Shown one piece after another: positions 47,948-56,612 of a stretch of DNA of 64,000 nt (within the stretch, counting starts at the first letter, position 1; each line of letters opens with the position of its first letter). The notes beneath the pieces were generated by a model that worked only from the letters and a program-made list of their open reading frames with translations, was not told where the DNA came from and did no database searches. The DNA is from Rhodococcus jostii RHA1. Lineage in GTDB: Bacteria; Actinomycetota; Actinomycetes; Mycobacteriales; Mycobacteriaceae. The stretch is from NCBI RefSeq assembly GCF_000014565.1, contig NC_008268.1, forward strand, positions 2,046,001 through 2,110,000. The letters run 5' to 3'. Both the position numbers and the translations under genes were made by a program.

Positions 47948-49023
47948 CGTGTCTGCAACTCCTGTAGGCCGTCCTGCGTGCACCGTTTCGCCGAGTTCGT
48001 ATAGAGCGGCTGGTTGACGGTGGGCAAGCCCGTGGGCAGGTTCAGTTGGGGCGCGGTACCTGGTCCTGCGACGATGTCGACTCCACAGAGGTAGAACTGG
48101 AACCAGGATCCGTAACTGGCTGCCCGGCCGAGCTTCTCGAGCTTCACCGGAAGCGTCTGGAGAACGCTGTTGACCGTGTCGGAGTTACGGTTCAACGTCG
48201 TCGCCAGCGTGTTCAGCGACGTGATGGATTCCTGGATGGACGGTCGGGTGGGTTCTAGCAGGTCGGCGGTCGCGTCGGTGAGTCCCGCGAGGGACGTCAC
48301 CGCCGAGCCGACGGTGCCCCGCTCGTTCGCCAGGCCCGTGACGAGTTGCTGGGTGTTGACGATCAGCGAATCGAGTTGATCGTCACGCTGATTCACCGTG
48401 GCCAGCACGTCGTTGAGGTTGTTGATCACCGCACCGATCACCCGATCCTTGTCGGCGACCGTGTTGGTGAGGCTTGCCGTGTTCTTGACGAGTTCCGTGA
48501 TGGTTCCCGACTCACCCTGGAACACCTGGATGATCTGGTACGACAACTTGTTCACGTCGTCGGCGCTGAGGGTCTGGAACAGCGGACGGAACCCGTCGAA
48601 CAGCGTGGTGAGGTTGACGGCAGGCTTGGTCCGCTCCATCGGAATGGTGTCGCCGCCGCTCATCTTCATCCCTTGCTGGCCCTCCCCCTGTTCGAGCGCG
48701 ATGTAGCGCTGCCCCACGAGGTTCCGGAAGCGGATGGTCGCGGTGGTGCTGGCGGGCAGCCAGTCCCGTTCCGACACCGTGAACTGGACCTCGGCTTCGC
48801 GGTCGTCATGGATCGCGATCTTCTCGACCTGACCCACGCGCACACCGGCGATGCGGACCTCATCGCCCTCGTTGAGCGAGGTGACGTCCGAGAAGATCGC
48901 GTTGAACTTGGTGCCACCGCCGCCACCGAAGTTGGCGATGGTGGCGGCCAGCAGAGCGGTCGCCAGGATGGTGACCACGGCGAACACGATCAGCTTGACC
49001 AATGGTGCGGTCAGGCCCCTCAC
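47944..49023 (-). CDS. mceB: MCE family protein MceB
   Basis: This 359-residue protein has one N-terminal membrane helix (VKLIVFAVVTILATALLAATIANF), the MCE domain (FNAIFSDVTSLNEGDEVRIAGVRVGQVEKIAI), a helical needle domain and a C-terminal region with cysteines (FQFYLCGVDIV, AKRCTQDG). The GTG start overlaps the mceA stop by 4 bp. Part of the six-subunit Mce complex by family and operon position. Confidence 0.93.
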   Translation of the reverse strand: MRGLTAPLVKLIVFAVVTILATALLAATIANFGGGGGTKFNAIFSDVTSLNEGDEVRIAGVRVGQVEKIAIHDDREAEVQFTVSERDWLPASTTATIRFRNLVGQRYIALEQGEGQQGMKMSGGDTIPMERTKPAVNLTTLFDGFRPLFQTLSADDVNKLSYQIIQVFQGESGTITELVKNTASLTNTVADKDRVIGAVINNLNDVLATVNQRDDQLDSLIVNTQQLVTGLANERGTVGSAVTSLAGLTDATADLLEPTRPSIQESITSLNTLATTLNRNSDTVNSVLQTLPVKLEKLGRAASYGSWFQFYLCGVDIVAGPGTAPQLNLPTGLPTVNQPLYTNSAKRCTQDGLQELQTR

Positions 49024-50378
49024 TTGAAGCTCACCTCAGTCCCCCTCATGGTCGGCGCGCCGACGAGTGTCGTCCAACTCGGCACGTCCTCCGGCGCCAT
49101 GCCCCCGGCCTCGCCGTAGACGACGTCCAACGTGTCCTGCTCCATCTTCGAACCCGCGTAACTTGCGGGCGTGACCTCGGCTCCGTACCCCGGGACCTGA
49201 TCGGGGACCCCGGCGGGCGCCGGGAGGAAGTCGATGGTCGACGGGCCGGGATTCCGCGAGGGCACCTGGTAGGCGCCGTCGTTGTAGGACGACCCGCCCG
49301 GGTACTGCGGAAACTTTCCACCCGGAGCGGTGACGTTGTCGTAGCAAGCCGGTCCGCGGTTGTCGAGCAGCCGCGGCTCGTCCTGGTTGGGCACGTAGCG
49401 ACCCTTCGGATTGACGAACTGCACGCTGGCACGCACTCCCGGGTACGGATCGTCCGGTGCCAGCAGTTCACGGGCGACGGGAGCGGATTTCGCGAAGCCC
49501 GCGAACGTGCAGCCGAAGCTCGGCGAGTAACGGCCCAGGATCTGCAGCGCCTCACGCGAATCGGCGGCAATACTGACGATCGATTCGGCGTTGGTCTGCA
49601 GGAGGTCCGCGGTGCTCGACGCGGTTCCGGTCAGCGACGCCAGCAGCGTCGAGATCTCGCCCTGCTTCTCCACCACGGTGTTTCCGGTGGTACGCAGGTT
49701 GTCGAGGGCGTTGACCAGGTCGGGTGCCGCCTCGGAATACGTCTGCGAGAAGTCCGCCAGACCGCGCAGATCCTCCTGGATGGCAGGAAGTTCGGTGTTC
49801 AGCCCGCCGAAGATCTCCTCGAGACGGTCGAGTGTCAGGCCGAGTTCGGCGCCGCGGCCGCTCAGTCCCTGGGACAGCGCGCCGAGCGTGTTCGCCAGGT
49901 CCTGCGGCGGAATCGCCTGCAGCAGCGGCAGCAGACCGTCCAGAACCTGACCGACCTCGACGGCGTTGCCACTCTTGTCCTGACGCAGCGTGTCGCCGGC
50001 CTGGATCGGCGGAGCGGTGTCGCCCTCGGGAACGATCAGCGACACATAACGCTCACCGAACAGCGTCTTGGGCAGCAACCGCGCCGTCGCGTTGGACGGA
50101 ATCAGCGGCGCCTTGTCCGGCTGGATCGCGAGAGCCAGGGTGACCTCGCCCTCCTGGGAGGACGCGGAGCGCACCTCGCCGACGATGAGGCCACGGACCT
50201 TCACGTCAGCGTTGGGCGGCAGGGCATTTCCGGCGGTATCGGTGAGGAGGTCGATCTTGACGACCTTGGTGAACGTCTTGTTGAACATGCCGATGGTGAA
50301 GGCCAGGAACAACGCGAGGACGAGGAAGAACACCAGCCCCAGCACCCGTCGGCCCACAACAGATGTCGTGTTGCTCAT
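49020..50378 (-). CDS. mceA: MCE family protein MceA
   Basis: This 452-residue protein has an N-terminal helix (VLGLVFFLVLALFLAFTIGMF), the MCE domain (TKVVKIDLLTDTAGNALPPNADVKVRGLIVGEVRSA) and a helical region, then a C-terminal domain with paired cysteines (SFGCTFAGF, GPACYDN). Its ATG overlaps the yrbE4B stop by 4 bp. MceA leads the six Mce subunits and is the first after the permeases, as in all actinobacterial mce operons. Confidence 0.94.
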   Translation of the reverse strand: MSNTTSVVGRRVLGLVFFLVLALFLAFTIGMFNKTFTKVVKIDLLTDTAGNALPPNADVKVRGLIVGEVRSASSQEGEVTLALAIQPDKAPLIPSNATARLLPKTLFGERYVSLIVPEGDTAPPIQAGDTLRQDKSGNAVEVGQVLDGLLPLLQAIPPQDLANTLGALSQGLSGRGAELGLTLDRLEEIFGGLNTELPAIQEDLRGLADFSQTYSEAAPDLVNALDNLRTTGNTVVEKQGEISTLLASLTGTASSTADLLQTNAESIVSIAADSREALQILGRYSPSFGCTFAGFAKSAPVARELLAPDDPYPGVRASVQFVNPKGRYVPNQDEPRLLDNRGPACYDNVTAPGGKFPQYPGGSSYNDGAYQVPSRNPGPSTIDFLPAPAGVPDQVPGYGAEVTPASYAGSKMEQDTLDVVYGEAGGMAPEDVPSWTTLVGAPTMRGTEVSFK

Positions 50379-51235
50379 CCGGCCACCCTCACTGTGGTCG
50401 TCGTGCCCCAGATGGCGAGGCTCAGGAAGAAGTCGAGAACGGCGATGGTGACGATCGCGGTGCGAACCGCCCGACCCACGGCCACACCGACACCGGCGGG
50501 ACCGCCGGAGGCGTGATAGCCGTAGTAGCAATGGATCAGGATCAGCACGAACGCGAAGACCAGCACTTTCGCGAACGAATAGAGGACGTCCTGCGGTGGC
50601 AGGAACAAGTTGAAGTAGTGGTCGTACGAGCCGGTCGACTGGCCGTTGAACACGGTACTGATGATGCGGGACGCGAGGTAGGCCGCGAGCAGACCGACGA
50701 TGTACAGCGGGATGACGGCGACGAATCCCGCGATCATGCGGGTGGTGACGAGGAACGGCACACTCGGCACCGCCATGACCTCCAGCGCGTCGATCTCTTC
50801 CGAGATCCGCATGGCGCCGAGCTGCGCGGTGAAACCACAACCGACGGTTGCCGACAGCGCGAGTGCCGCAACGATCGGCGCGATCTCACGGGTGTTGACG
50901 TAGGCCGACAGGAAGCCGGTGAGCACCGAGCTGCCCAGCTGTTCGAGCGCGGCGAAACCCTGCAGTCCGACGACGACGCCGGTGAAGCCGGACATCATCG
51001 CGATGACGCCGATGGTGCCGCCGATGACGGCGAGCGCGCCGCTGCCGAACGTGACCTCGGCGAGCAGCCGGAGCACTTCCTTGCGGTAGTGCACGAGAGT
51101 GTGGGGCGACCAGGCGATTGCCCTGGCGTAGAACGACATCTGCTCGCCGGCCCGGTCGAGCACGTTGAGCGGCGCACGACCGACTCGGCGTGCCGCCATC
51201 AGAGTCCGGTCACCGCGTCCCTTGGCGATTGTCAT
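50375..51235 (-). CDS. yrbEB: MlaE-type ABC permease YrbE4B
   Basis: This 286-residue membrane permease has the MlaE family core (GFTGVVVGLQGFAALEQLGSSVLTGF, AQLGAMRISEEIDALEVMAV) and about five or six helices. It should pair with YrbE4A and MceG to power lipid import. The TAQLGAMRISEEIDALE coupling-helix motif contacts the ATPase in this family. It follows yrbE4A by 4 bp. Confidence 0.94.
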   Translation of the reverse strand: MTIAKGRGDRTLMAARRVGRAPLNVLDRAGEQMSFYARAIAWSPHTLVHYRKEVLRLLAEVTFGSGALAVIGGTIGVIAMMSGFTGVVVGLQGFAALEQLGSSVLTGFLSAYVNTREIAPIVAALALSATVGCGFTAQLGAMRISEEIDALEVMAVPSVPFLVTTRMIAGFVAVIPLYIVGLLAAYLASRIISTVFNGQSTGSYDHYFNLFLPPQDVLYSFAKVLVFAFVLILIHCYYGYHASGGPAGVGVAVGRAVRTAIVTIAVLDFFLSLAIWGTTTTVRVAG

Positions 51236-51239
51236 GGGG

Positions 51240-52034
51240 TCACGATCCCTTCGCCGGAACGATCTGGAGGTACACCATGGTCAGGATCAGGTTCGCGAAG
51301 AACAGCAGCAGGAACGTGATCACCACCGACTGGTTCACCGCGTCACCGACGCCCTTGGGTCCACCCTTCGGATGGAGCCCCTTGTACGCGGCGATGACAC
51401 CGGCGATGACACCGAAGACGGCCGCCTTGAGCTCACCGACCCAGATGTCGGGAAGCTGCGCGAAGGCCGAGAACGATGCCAGGTACGCACCGGGATTACC
51501 CCCTTGGAGGATGACGTTGAAGAAGTACCCGCCGGCGATACCGACCACGGACACGAGGCCGTTGAGCAGGATCGCGACGAGAACCATGGCAAGCACCCGA
51601 GGCACGACGAGTCGCTGGATCGGGTTGATACCGAGAACTTCCATGGCGTCGATCTCTTCGCGGATCGTCCGCGCACCGAGATCCGCCGTGACGGCCGAGC
51701 CCGCAGCCCCGGCCACCAGTAGTGCCGTGACCAGCGGGGAACCCTGCTGGATGACGGCGAGCACGCTGGCCGCTCCCGTGAACGACTCTGCACCGAGCTG
51801 CTTGATGAGCGATCCGGTCTGCAGTGACACCACTGCGCCGAACGGAATTGCGACCATTGCCGTCGGCAGGATCGTGACGCTGGCGATGAACCAGGCCTGT
51901 TCGATGAACTCGCGGAACTGGAACGGCCGCTTGAACGTGTTTCGTGCAACGTCGACGAAGAGCTCGACGATGTTTCCGGCCTGTGTCAGCGCACCGTTGA
52001 CCGGCCGCAAGACCGAGCTGCGGGTAACCCCCAT
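51240..52034 (-). CDS. yrbEA: MlaE-type ABC permease YrbE4A
   Basis: This 264-residue permease has the same MlaE core (FGAVVSLQTGSLIKQLGAESFTGAAS, ADLGARTIREEIDAMEVLGI). It forms the transmembrane dimer with YrbE4B. The gene starts 9 bp after mceG, so ATPase and permeases are co-expressed. Length is normal for the family. Confidence 0.94.
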   Translation of the reverse strand: MGVTRSSVLRPVNGALTQAGNIVELFVDVARNTFKRPFQFREFIEQAWFIASVTILPTAMVAIPFGAVVSLQTGSLIKQLGAESFTGAASVLAVIQQGSPLVTALLVAGAAGSAVTADLGARTIREEIDAMEVLGINPIQRLVVPRVLAMVLVAILLNGLVSVVGIAGGYFFNVILQGGNPGAYLASFSAFAQLPDIWVGELKAAVFGVIAGVIAAYKGLHPKGGPKGVGDAVNQSVVITFLLLFFANLILTMVYLQIVPAKGS

Positions 52035-52043
52035 CCGATATGC

Positions 52044-53138
52044 CTACCCTTGCCCGTGAGTGGTGTTTTCGTATCCTTCGCCCCGGTATGCGGGGATGAC
52101 CTGAGTGTCTTCCTGGCTGTATGCGTAGTCGTAGCCGCCGCCGCCGTTTCCGCCGGAAGTCTCGTCGAGACTTTCCTGGATGGCGATCTGGGCATTCTCC
52201 GGCAGGGTGTGCATGATGTGCCGGACGCGTTCCTGCCGGCGGGCGACCGCCTGCCGGAACGGCATCCCCGGCGTCGCCTTCATCTGCGGGACGATGCCCT
52301 CGACGTCGTCGACACCACCGGCGTGGTGACCGGCGTCGACCATCGCCTGCTCCTGCGCCATGGTGGCCTCGTCCTTCTCCTCGGACATGCCGATCGGACC
52401 GATCATGGTGCCGTTGAGGAACTGCTTGACCACCGGCTCCTCACTGGTGAGCAGCACCTCCCGCGGACCGAACATCACCAAATGACGACGGAACAGCATG
52501 CCGATGTTGTCCGGCACCGTGCGCGCGAGATTGATGTTGTGCGAGACGATCAGGATCGTCGCGTCGATCTCGGCGTTGATGTCGATCAACGTCTGCGAGA
52601 TGTAGGTGGTACGCACCGGATCCAGACCCGAGTCCGGCTCGTCGACCAGGATGATCTGCGGGTCCAGCACCAGGGCGCGGGCCAGGCCGGCACGCTTGCG
52701 CATACCACCGGAGATCTCACCGGGCAGCTTGTCCTCGGCCCCGAGCAGGCCGACGAGCTCCATCTTCTCCATGACGATCTTGCGGATCTCGGACTCGGAC
52801 TTCTTGGTGTGCTCGCGCAGCGGGAACGCCACGTTGTCGAACAGGTTCATCGAGCCGAACAGGGCGCCGTCCTGGAACAGCACACCGAACAGCTTGCGGA
52901 TCTCGTAGAGCTCCTTGCTGGAGCACTCGAGAATGTTGGTGCCGTCGATCACGATCGAGCCCTGCTCCGGGCGGAGCAGACCGATCAGCGACTTCAGAAA
53001 CACCGACTTACCCGTACCCGACGGCCCGAGCAACGCACTGACCTCACCGGCGGGAAGGGTCAACGTGACGTCCTGCCAGATCCTCTGCGAGCCGAACGAC
53101 TTGGTCAGTCCCTCGACGGATACCTCGACTCCCACCAT
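52044..53138 (-). CDS. mceG: Mce-complex ATP-binding protein MceG (Mkl)
   Basis: This 364-residue ABC ATPase powers Mce lipid importers. It has the Walker A loop GPSGTGKS (residues 38–45), the ABC signature ISGGMRKRAGLARAL, Walker B IILVDEPDSGLDP and the switch histidine in VSHNINLART. A C-terminal ~100-residue extension ending in a Gly/Tyr-rich tail is typical of MceG. The ATG at 53138 has GGAGG 3–7 bp upstream and is preferred to an in-frame ATG at 53162. MceG proteins can serve several Mce systems in one cell, including steroid-importing Mce4 in rhodococci and mycobacteria. Confidence 0.95.
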   Translation of the reverse strand: MVGVEVSVEGLTKSFGSQRIWQDVTLTLPAGEVSALLGPSGTGKSVFLKSLIGLLRPEQGSIVIDGTNILECSSKELYEIRKLFGVLFQDGALFGSMNLFDNVAFPLREHTKKSESEIRKIVMEKMELVGLLGAEDKLPGEISGGMRKRAGLARALVLDPQIILVDEPDSGLDPVRTTYISQTLIDINAEIDATILIVSHNINLARTVPDNIGMLFRRHLVMFGPREVLLTSEEPVVKQFLNGTMIGPIGMSEEKDEATMAQEQAMVDAGHHAGGVDDVEGIVPQMKATPGMPFRQAVARRQERVRHIMHTLPENAQIAIQESLDETSGGNGGGGYDYAYSQEDTQVIPAYRGEGYENTTHGQG

Positions 53139-53222
53139 TACCTCCGCGACCGTTCGATGCACTCACCCCGTGTGGGTTGGGTCACTCTATCGCATCGACG
53201 TGTTACCTGTGACAAGGGATGC

Positions 53223-53234
53223 TACTCATGAGTA
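53223..53234. promoter_or_regulatory. Palindrome upstream of the mceG–mce operon
   Basis: TACTCATGAGTA is a perfect 12-bp palindrome 85 bp upstream of the mceG start, inside the 302-bp gap to rplL. The rest of that gap holds the rplJL terminator and an imperfect TGTTAC/GTGACA repeat at 53200–53213; no clear promoter boxes were assigned. A regulatory role is only suggested by position. Confidence 0.45.
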
Positions 53235-53368
53235 AGGAAGCATGCCAACAGCGGGTCCCACTATGCAAAACAACGCGTCTGAACTGGGATAACGGTAGCG
53301 AAATTTCTGGGCGCGCGTCCAGCTTTCGGCCAGGAATCTCGACACTCCGAAGCCGTCCGCGGACGCAA

Positions 53369-53406
53369 AAGAGGGCCACTCCCCACGGATGGGGAGTGGC
53401 CCTCTT
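53369..53406 (-). terminator. Intrinsic terminator after rplL
   Basis: AAGAGGGCCACTCCCC and GGGGAGTGGCCCTCTT form a perfect 16-bp stem around a 6-nt loop, 34 bp after the rplL stop. On the minus strand the stem ends in a four-T run, the form of a classical Rho-independent terminator. It separates rplJL from the mce operon. Confidence 0.93.
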
Positions 53407-53440
53407 CGTCTGCTCGGTGAGCAGCGCGGAAGAGACCGTC

Positions 53441-53827
53441 TTACTTGACGGTGATCTTCGCGCCGGCAGCCTCGAGCTTCTCCTTGGCGGCGTCGGCCGC
53501 GTCCTTGGCAACCTTCTCCAGGATCGCCTTCGGAGCACCCTCGACGAGGTCCTTGGCTTCCTTCAGGCCGAGGCCGGAAACGACCTCACGGACGACCTTG
53601 ATGACCTGGATCTTCTTGTCGCCGGCCGACTCGAGGACGACGTCGAACTCGTCCTGCTCCTCAGCAGCCTCGGCGGCAGCCGGTGCTCCGCCTGCAGCGG
53701 CAACGGCGACCGGGGCAGCGGCGGTGACCTCGAAGGTCTCCTCGAATGCCTTCACGAACTCCGAGAGCTCGAGGAGGGTGAGCTCCTTGAACTGGTCCAA
53801 CAACTCTTCGGTGCTGAGCTTCGCCAT
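53441..53827 (-). CDS. rplL: 50S ribosomal protein L7/L12
   Basis: This 128-residue acidic stalk protein has the N-terminal dimerisation helices ([28 protein letters not shown]), an Ala-rich hinge ([19 protein letters not shown]) and the C-terminal factor-binding domain ([31 protein letters not shown]). It recruits translation GTPases to the ribosome. It follows rplJ by 78 bp, as is usual, and is terminated by a strong hairpin. Confidence 0.99.
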   Translation of the reverse strand: MAKLSTEELLDQFKELTLLELSEFVKAFEETFEVTAAAPVAVAAAGGAPAAAEAAEEQDEFDVVLESAGDKKIQVIKVVREVVSGLGLKEAKDLVEGAPKAILEKVAKDAADAAKEKLEAAGAKITVK

Positions 53828-53905
53828 TGTGGCGGTCCTTCCTGTAAGTCCCATGTCGCTGATCCGCGACCGGGCGGGGTTATAGCAGTGATGCGCGGGT
53901 GCGGA

Positions 53906-54466
53906 TCAGCTTTCGGCTGCAGCCTCGGCGGGAGCTTCGGCAGCTCCGCCTTCTGCGGCCTTCTTTTCCTGCAGTGCAGCAGCCAGTCGGGCCACCTGCG
54001 AAGCAGGAGCGTTGAACAGGCCTGCGGCCTTTGCCAAGTTGCCCTTCATCGCGCCGGCAAGCTTGGCCAACAGGATTTCGCGGGACTCGAGGTCCGCGAT
54101 CTTGTTGACCTCGTCCACGGACAGCGCAGCGCCGTCCATGTAGCCGCCCTTGATGATGAGCGCCTTGTTGTCCTTAGCGAAGTTCTTCAGAGCCTTCGCA
54201 GCATCGACGGGCTCGCCCTTGATGAATGCAATGGCGGTCGGACCGACGAAAAGGTCATCAAGGCCCTCGACGCCCGCTTCAGCAGCGGCACGCTTGACCA
54301 GGGTGTTCTTGGCGACGGAGTAGGTGGCACCTTCTCCGAGAGCGCGTCGCAGTGTCGTGATGTTGCCCACCGTCAGACCACGGTATTCCGTGATCACAGC
54401 AGCGGTCGAACCCTTGAACTGCTCGGTGATCTCCGCAACCGCGGAAACCTTCTCAGGCTTTGCCAT
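53906..54466 (-). CDS. rplJ: 50S ribosomal protein L10
   Basis: This 186-residue protein anchors the L7/L12 stalk to 23S rRNA. It begins [33 protein letters not shown], the standard L10 start, and has a long C-terminal helix that binds L7/L12 dimers, ending in an Ala/Glu-rich tail. GAGGAGG lies 8 bp before the ATG, a very strong ribosome-binding site. Autogenous control by the L10–L12 complex on the leader is known in the family and likely here. Confidence 0.99.
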   Translation of the reverse strand: MAKPEKVSAVAEITEQFKGSTAAVITEYRGLTVGNITTLRRALGEGATYSVAKNTLVKRAAAEAGVEGLDDLFVGPTAIAFIKGEPVDAAKALKNFAKDNKALIIKGGYMDGAALSVDEVNKIADLESREILLAKLAGAMKGNLAKAAGLFNAPASQVARLAAALQEKKAAEGGAAEAPAEAAAES

Positions 54467-54556
54467 ACTTCGCCTCCTCTCATGACAGTCGTTATCCCAC
54501 TTCGGAACCGCTGCGCACCGCCGGAATCCCGGAGCACACAATCCACGACATGCAAA

Positions 54557-54584
54557 ACGCCCCGGTGCAGGGCACACGGGGCGT
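54557..54584 (-). terminator. Terminator-like hairpin in the rplJ leader
   Basis: ACGCCCCG and CGGGGCGT pair as an 8-bp stem around a 12-nt loop and are followed on the minus strand by T residues, about 90 nt upstream of the rplJ start. This is the position of L10-leader control elements, so it may act as an attenuator. The rest of the 460-bp gap between rplJ and the exporter holds the promoter region and an operator at 54889. Confidence 0.7.
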
Positions 54585-54888
54585 GAAAGGAAACGATACG
54601 GTCAGGGCGCGAGCCCTCAACCGATACGCATCCCCCTACCTCGTCCTCCTGCGTGGGCCGCCGGACATTCCCGGACTTTCAATCACACCCTTGCGGGAGT
54701 GATCACCAACGGTCTTGGGTAGAACATGATTTGGGGTGAAGTTCAACTACTGCATTGAACTCCGCAGGACAGATTACGGCATGGCCTGCACAACCGCCAA
54801 ATCGCGGCCGGACCCCGACCGTCATAGTAACCGGCGTCACTCGGCATGCGGGGGTGTGGTTCATCAGACTGCCTCTGCGCCCATTATC

Positions 54889-54905
54889 TGTTACGAGACG
54901 TAACA
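54889..54905. promoter_or_regulatory. TGTTACG-N3-CGTAACA operator before the MFS exporter gene
   Basis: TGTTACG-AGA-CGTAACA is a perfect 7-bp inverted repeat with a 3-bp centre, ending 21 bp before the exporter's ATG. Its outer arms and 17-bp size match the site at 25531–25547 between fprB and the thioesterase gene. Binding by a TetR-type repressor encoded elsewhere is inferred. Confidence 0.78.
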
Positions 54906-54926
54906 TATATGAGCTAGCTTTTCCTC

Positions 54927-56546
54927 ATGACAATCCTCGAAGCCCGGGCCGTCGCGACCGGATCCCGGACACGCCGCTTCCTCGCGCTCGCCGTGATCTG
55001 CCTGGCCGAACTGCTGGTCGTGCTCGACAACACCATCGTCAACGTCGCTCTCCCGTCGATCGGTGTCGAACTCCGCACCAGTGTCAGCGGCCTGCAGTGG
55101 GTCGTCGACGCCTACACGCTGACGTTCGCGGGCCTGCTCCTGGCATTCGGCAACCTCGGCGACCGCTACGGTCGTCGACGCGTCATGGTCATCGGGCTGA
55201 TCGGCGTCGCCGTCATGTCGATCGCCGGCGCCAACGCCGAGAGTCTGGGGCAGGTCATCGCGGCCCGCGCGGCGATGGGTGTCTTCGCGGCCGCAGTCTT
55301 CCCCGCGACCCTCGCCCTCGTCATCAACATCTTCACCGACGTCCGCGAACGGGCGCTGGCCATCGCCGCCTGGACTGCGATGGCCGGATTCGCGATCGCC
55401 ATCGGGCCGATGGCCGGCGGGTGGTTGCTCGAGCATTTCAGCTGGCACTCCGTCTTCTGGATCAATGTTCCGATTGCGGTGGTCGTGGCAGCAGCGACGC
55501 TGCTCCTGGTGCCGGAATCACGCGCCTCCGTCATCGGACGCATGGACCTCGTCGGAATCGCCGCCTCGATCACCGGAATCACCGTCCTCGTGTGGGCCAT
55601 CATCGAGGCCCCTCACCACGGGTGGACGTCGTCCGTCACCGTCGGCGCCATCGCCGTGTCGATCGCGGTCCTGGTCGGGTTCGTCCTCTGGGAACTGCGC
55701 ACCGAGCACCCGATCCTCGACCTGCGGCTGTTCCGCAACCGCAGGTTCTCCCTGCCCGCCCTCGCGATCGCCATCGGGTACTTCTCGATGTTCGGCTTCC
55801 TGTTCCTCATCACGCAGTACTTCCAGGGCGTCCGGGAGTACACGCCGTTCGAGTTCGGTGTCGCGTCGCTGCCGTTCGCGGTGTCGGTGGCGGTCGGCGC
55901 CCCCGTCGCCACACTTCTGGCGCAGCGAGTCGGGACGACCCCGGTCATCGTGTTCGGCCTCCTCCTCACCGGTGTCGGGCTGTACCTCGGCGGTCAGGTG
56001 GCCGTCGACAGCAGCTACCTGACGGACGTCCTCCCGTCGATGGTGTCGATGGCGCTCGGCTTGGCCATCGTGCAGGGGCCCGCCACCGAGTCGATCATGG
56101 CATCGCTGCCTCTCGACGAGGCAGGAGCAGGCTCCGCCGTGAACGACACGACGAGGGAAATCGGTGGAACGCTGGGTGTCGCCGTGCTCGGATCGATCGT
56201 CGCGTCGTACTACGCGACGACGATAAGTCCGGTGCTCGACAGGATTCCTGCCACATTGATGAACGACGACGAGAAGGGCTTCGCGCGTGCGACGGTCCTG
56301 AGTGTGCTCGAGATCCGGAATCGGGAGATCCCGCCGTTCCTCGAACAGCAGCGTGAAAATCTCATCCTCACCATGAAGACGACGGTGTTGCAGGGGTCGC
56401 ACACTGCGTCGCTCGTCGCGGCGGGCGCGGTGGTGGTCTGCGCGGTCGTCGTCGCGATCTTCATGCCCTGGGCGCCGGCACGCACGGATTCCGTGATGCT
56501 GGCGTGGCGGAAGAAGTCCGAATCGGGCACGGGCGACGAAGACTGA
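54927..56546 (+). CDS. DHA2-family MFS transporter
   Basis: This 539-residue protein has about 14 hydrophobic helices, helix-1 motif VVLDNTIVNVALPSIGVEL, motif A (GNLGDRYGRRRVMVIGL) and a motif C region (IGPMAGGWLLEHFSWHSVFWINVP). It should export drugs or lipophilic molecules using the proton gradient. It sits on the plus strand between the minus-strand rplKA and rplJL operons, breaking the bacterial L11–L12 gene order as commonly happens in this order. A perfect operator-like palindrome lies just upstream. Confidence 0.93.
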   Translation: MTILEARAVATGSRTRRFLALAVICLAELLVVLDNTIVNVALPSIGVELRTSVSGLQWVVDAYTLTFAGLLLAFGNLGDRYGRRRVMVIGLIGVAVMSIAGANAESLGQVIAARAAMGVFAAAVFPATLALVINIFTDVRERALAIAAWTAMAGFAIAIGPMAGGWLLEHFSWHSVFWINVPIAVVVAAATLLLVPESRASVIGRMDLVGIAASITGITVLVWAIIEAPHHGWTSSVTVGAIAVSIAVLVGFVLWELRTEHPILDLRLFRNRRFSLPALAIAIGYFSMFGFLFLITQYFQGVREYTPFEFGVASLPFAVSVAVGAPVATLLAQRVGTTPVIVFGLLLTGVGLYLGGQVAVDSSYLTDVLPSMVSMALGLAIVQGPATESIMASLPLDEAGAGSAVNDTTREIGGTLGVAVLGSIVASYYATTISPVLDRIPATLMNDDEKGFARATVLSVLEIRNREIPPFLEQQRENLILTMKTTVLQGSHTASLVAAGAVVVCAVVVAIFMPWAPARTDSVMLAWRKKSESGTGDED

Positions 56547-56558
56547 TCCCGGAAAAAG

Positions 56559-56599
56559 CAGTTCGGCCGGTACGGGAGATTTCCGTACCGGCCGAACTG
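56559..56599. terminator. Bidirectional terminator between MFS exporter and rplA
   Basis: CAGTTCGGCCGGTACGG and CCGTACCGGCCGAACTG form a perfect 17-bp stem around a 7-nt loop. On the minus strand a CTTTTT run follows, so it ends the rplKA transcript well; it also lies 13 bp after the exporter stop on the plus strand. Confidence 0.93.
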
Positions 56600-56612
56600 T
56601 GTGAAGCGTGAC

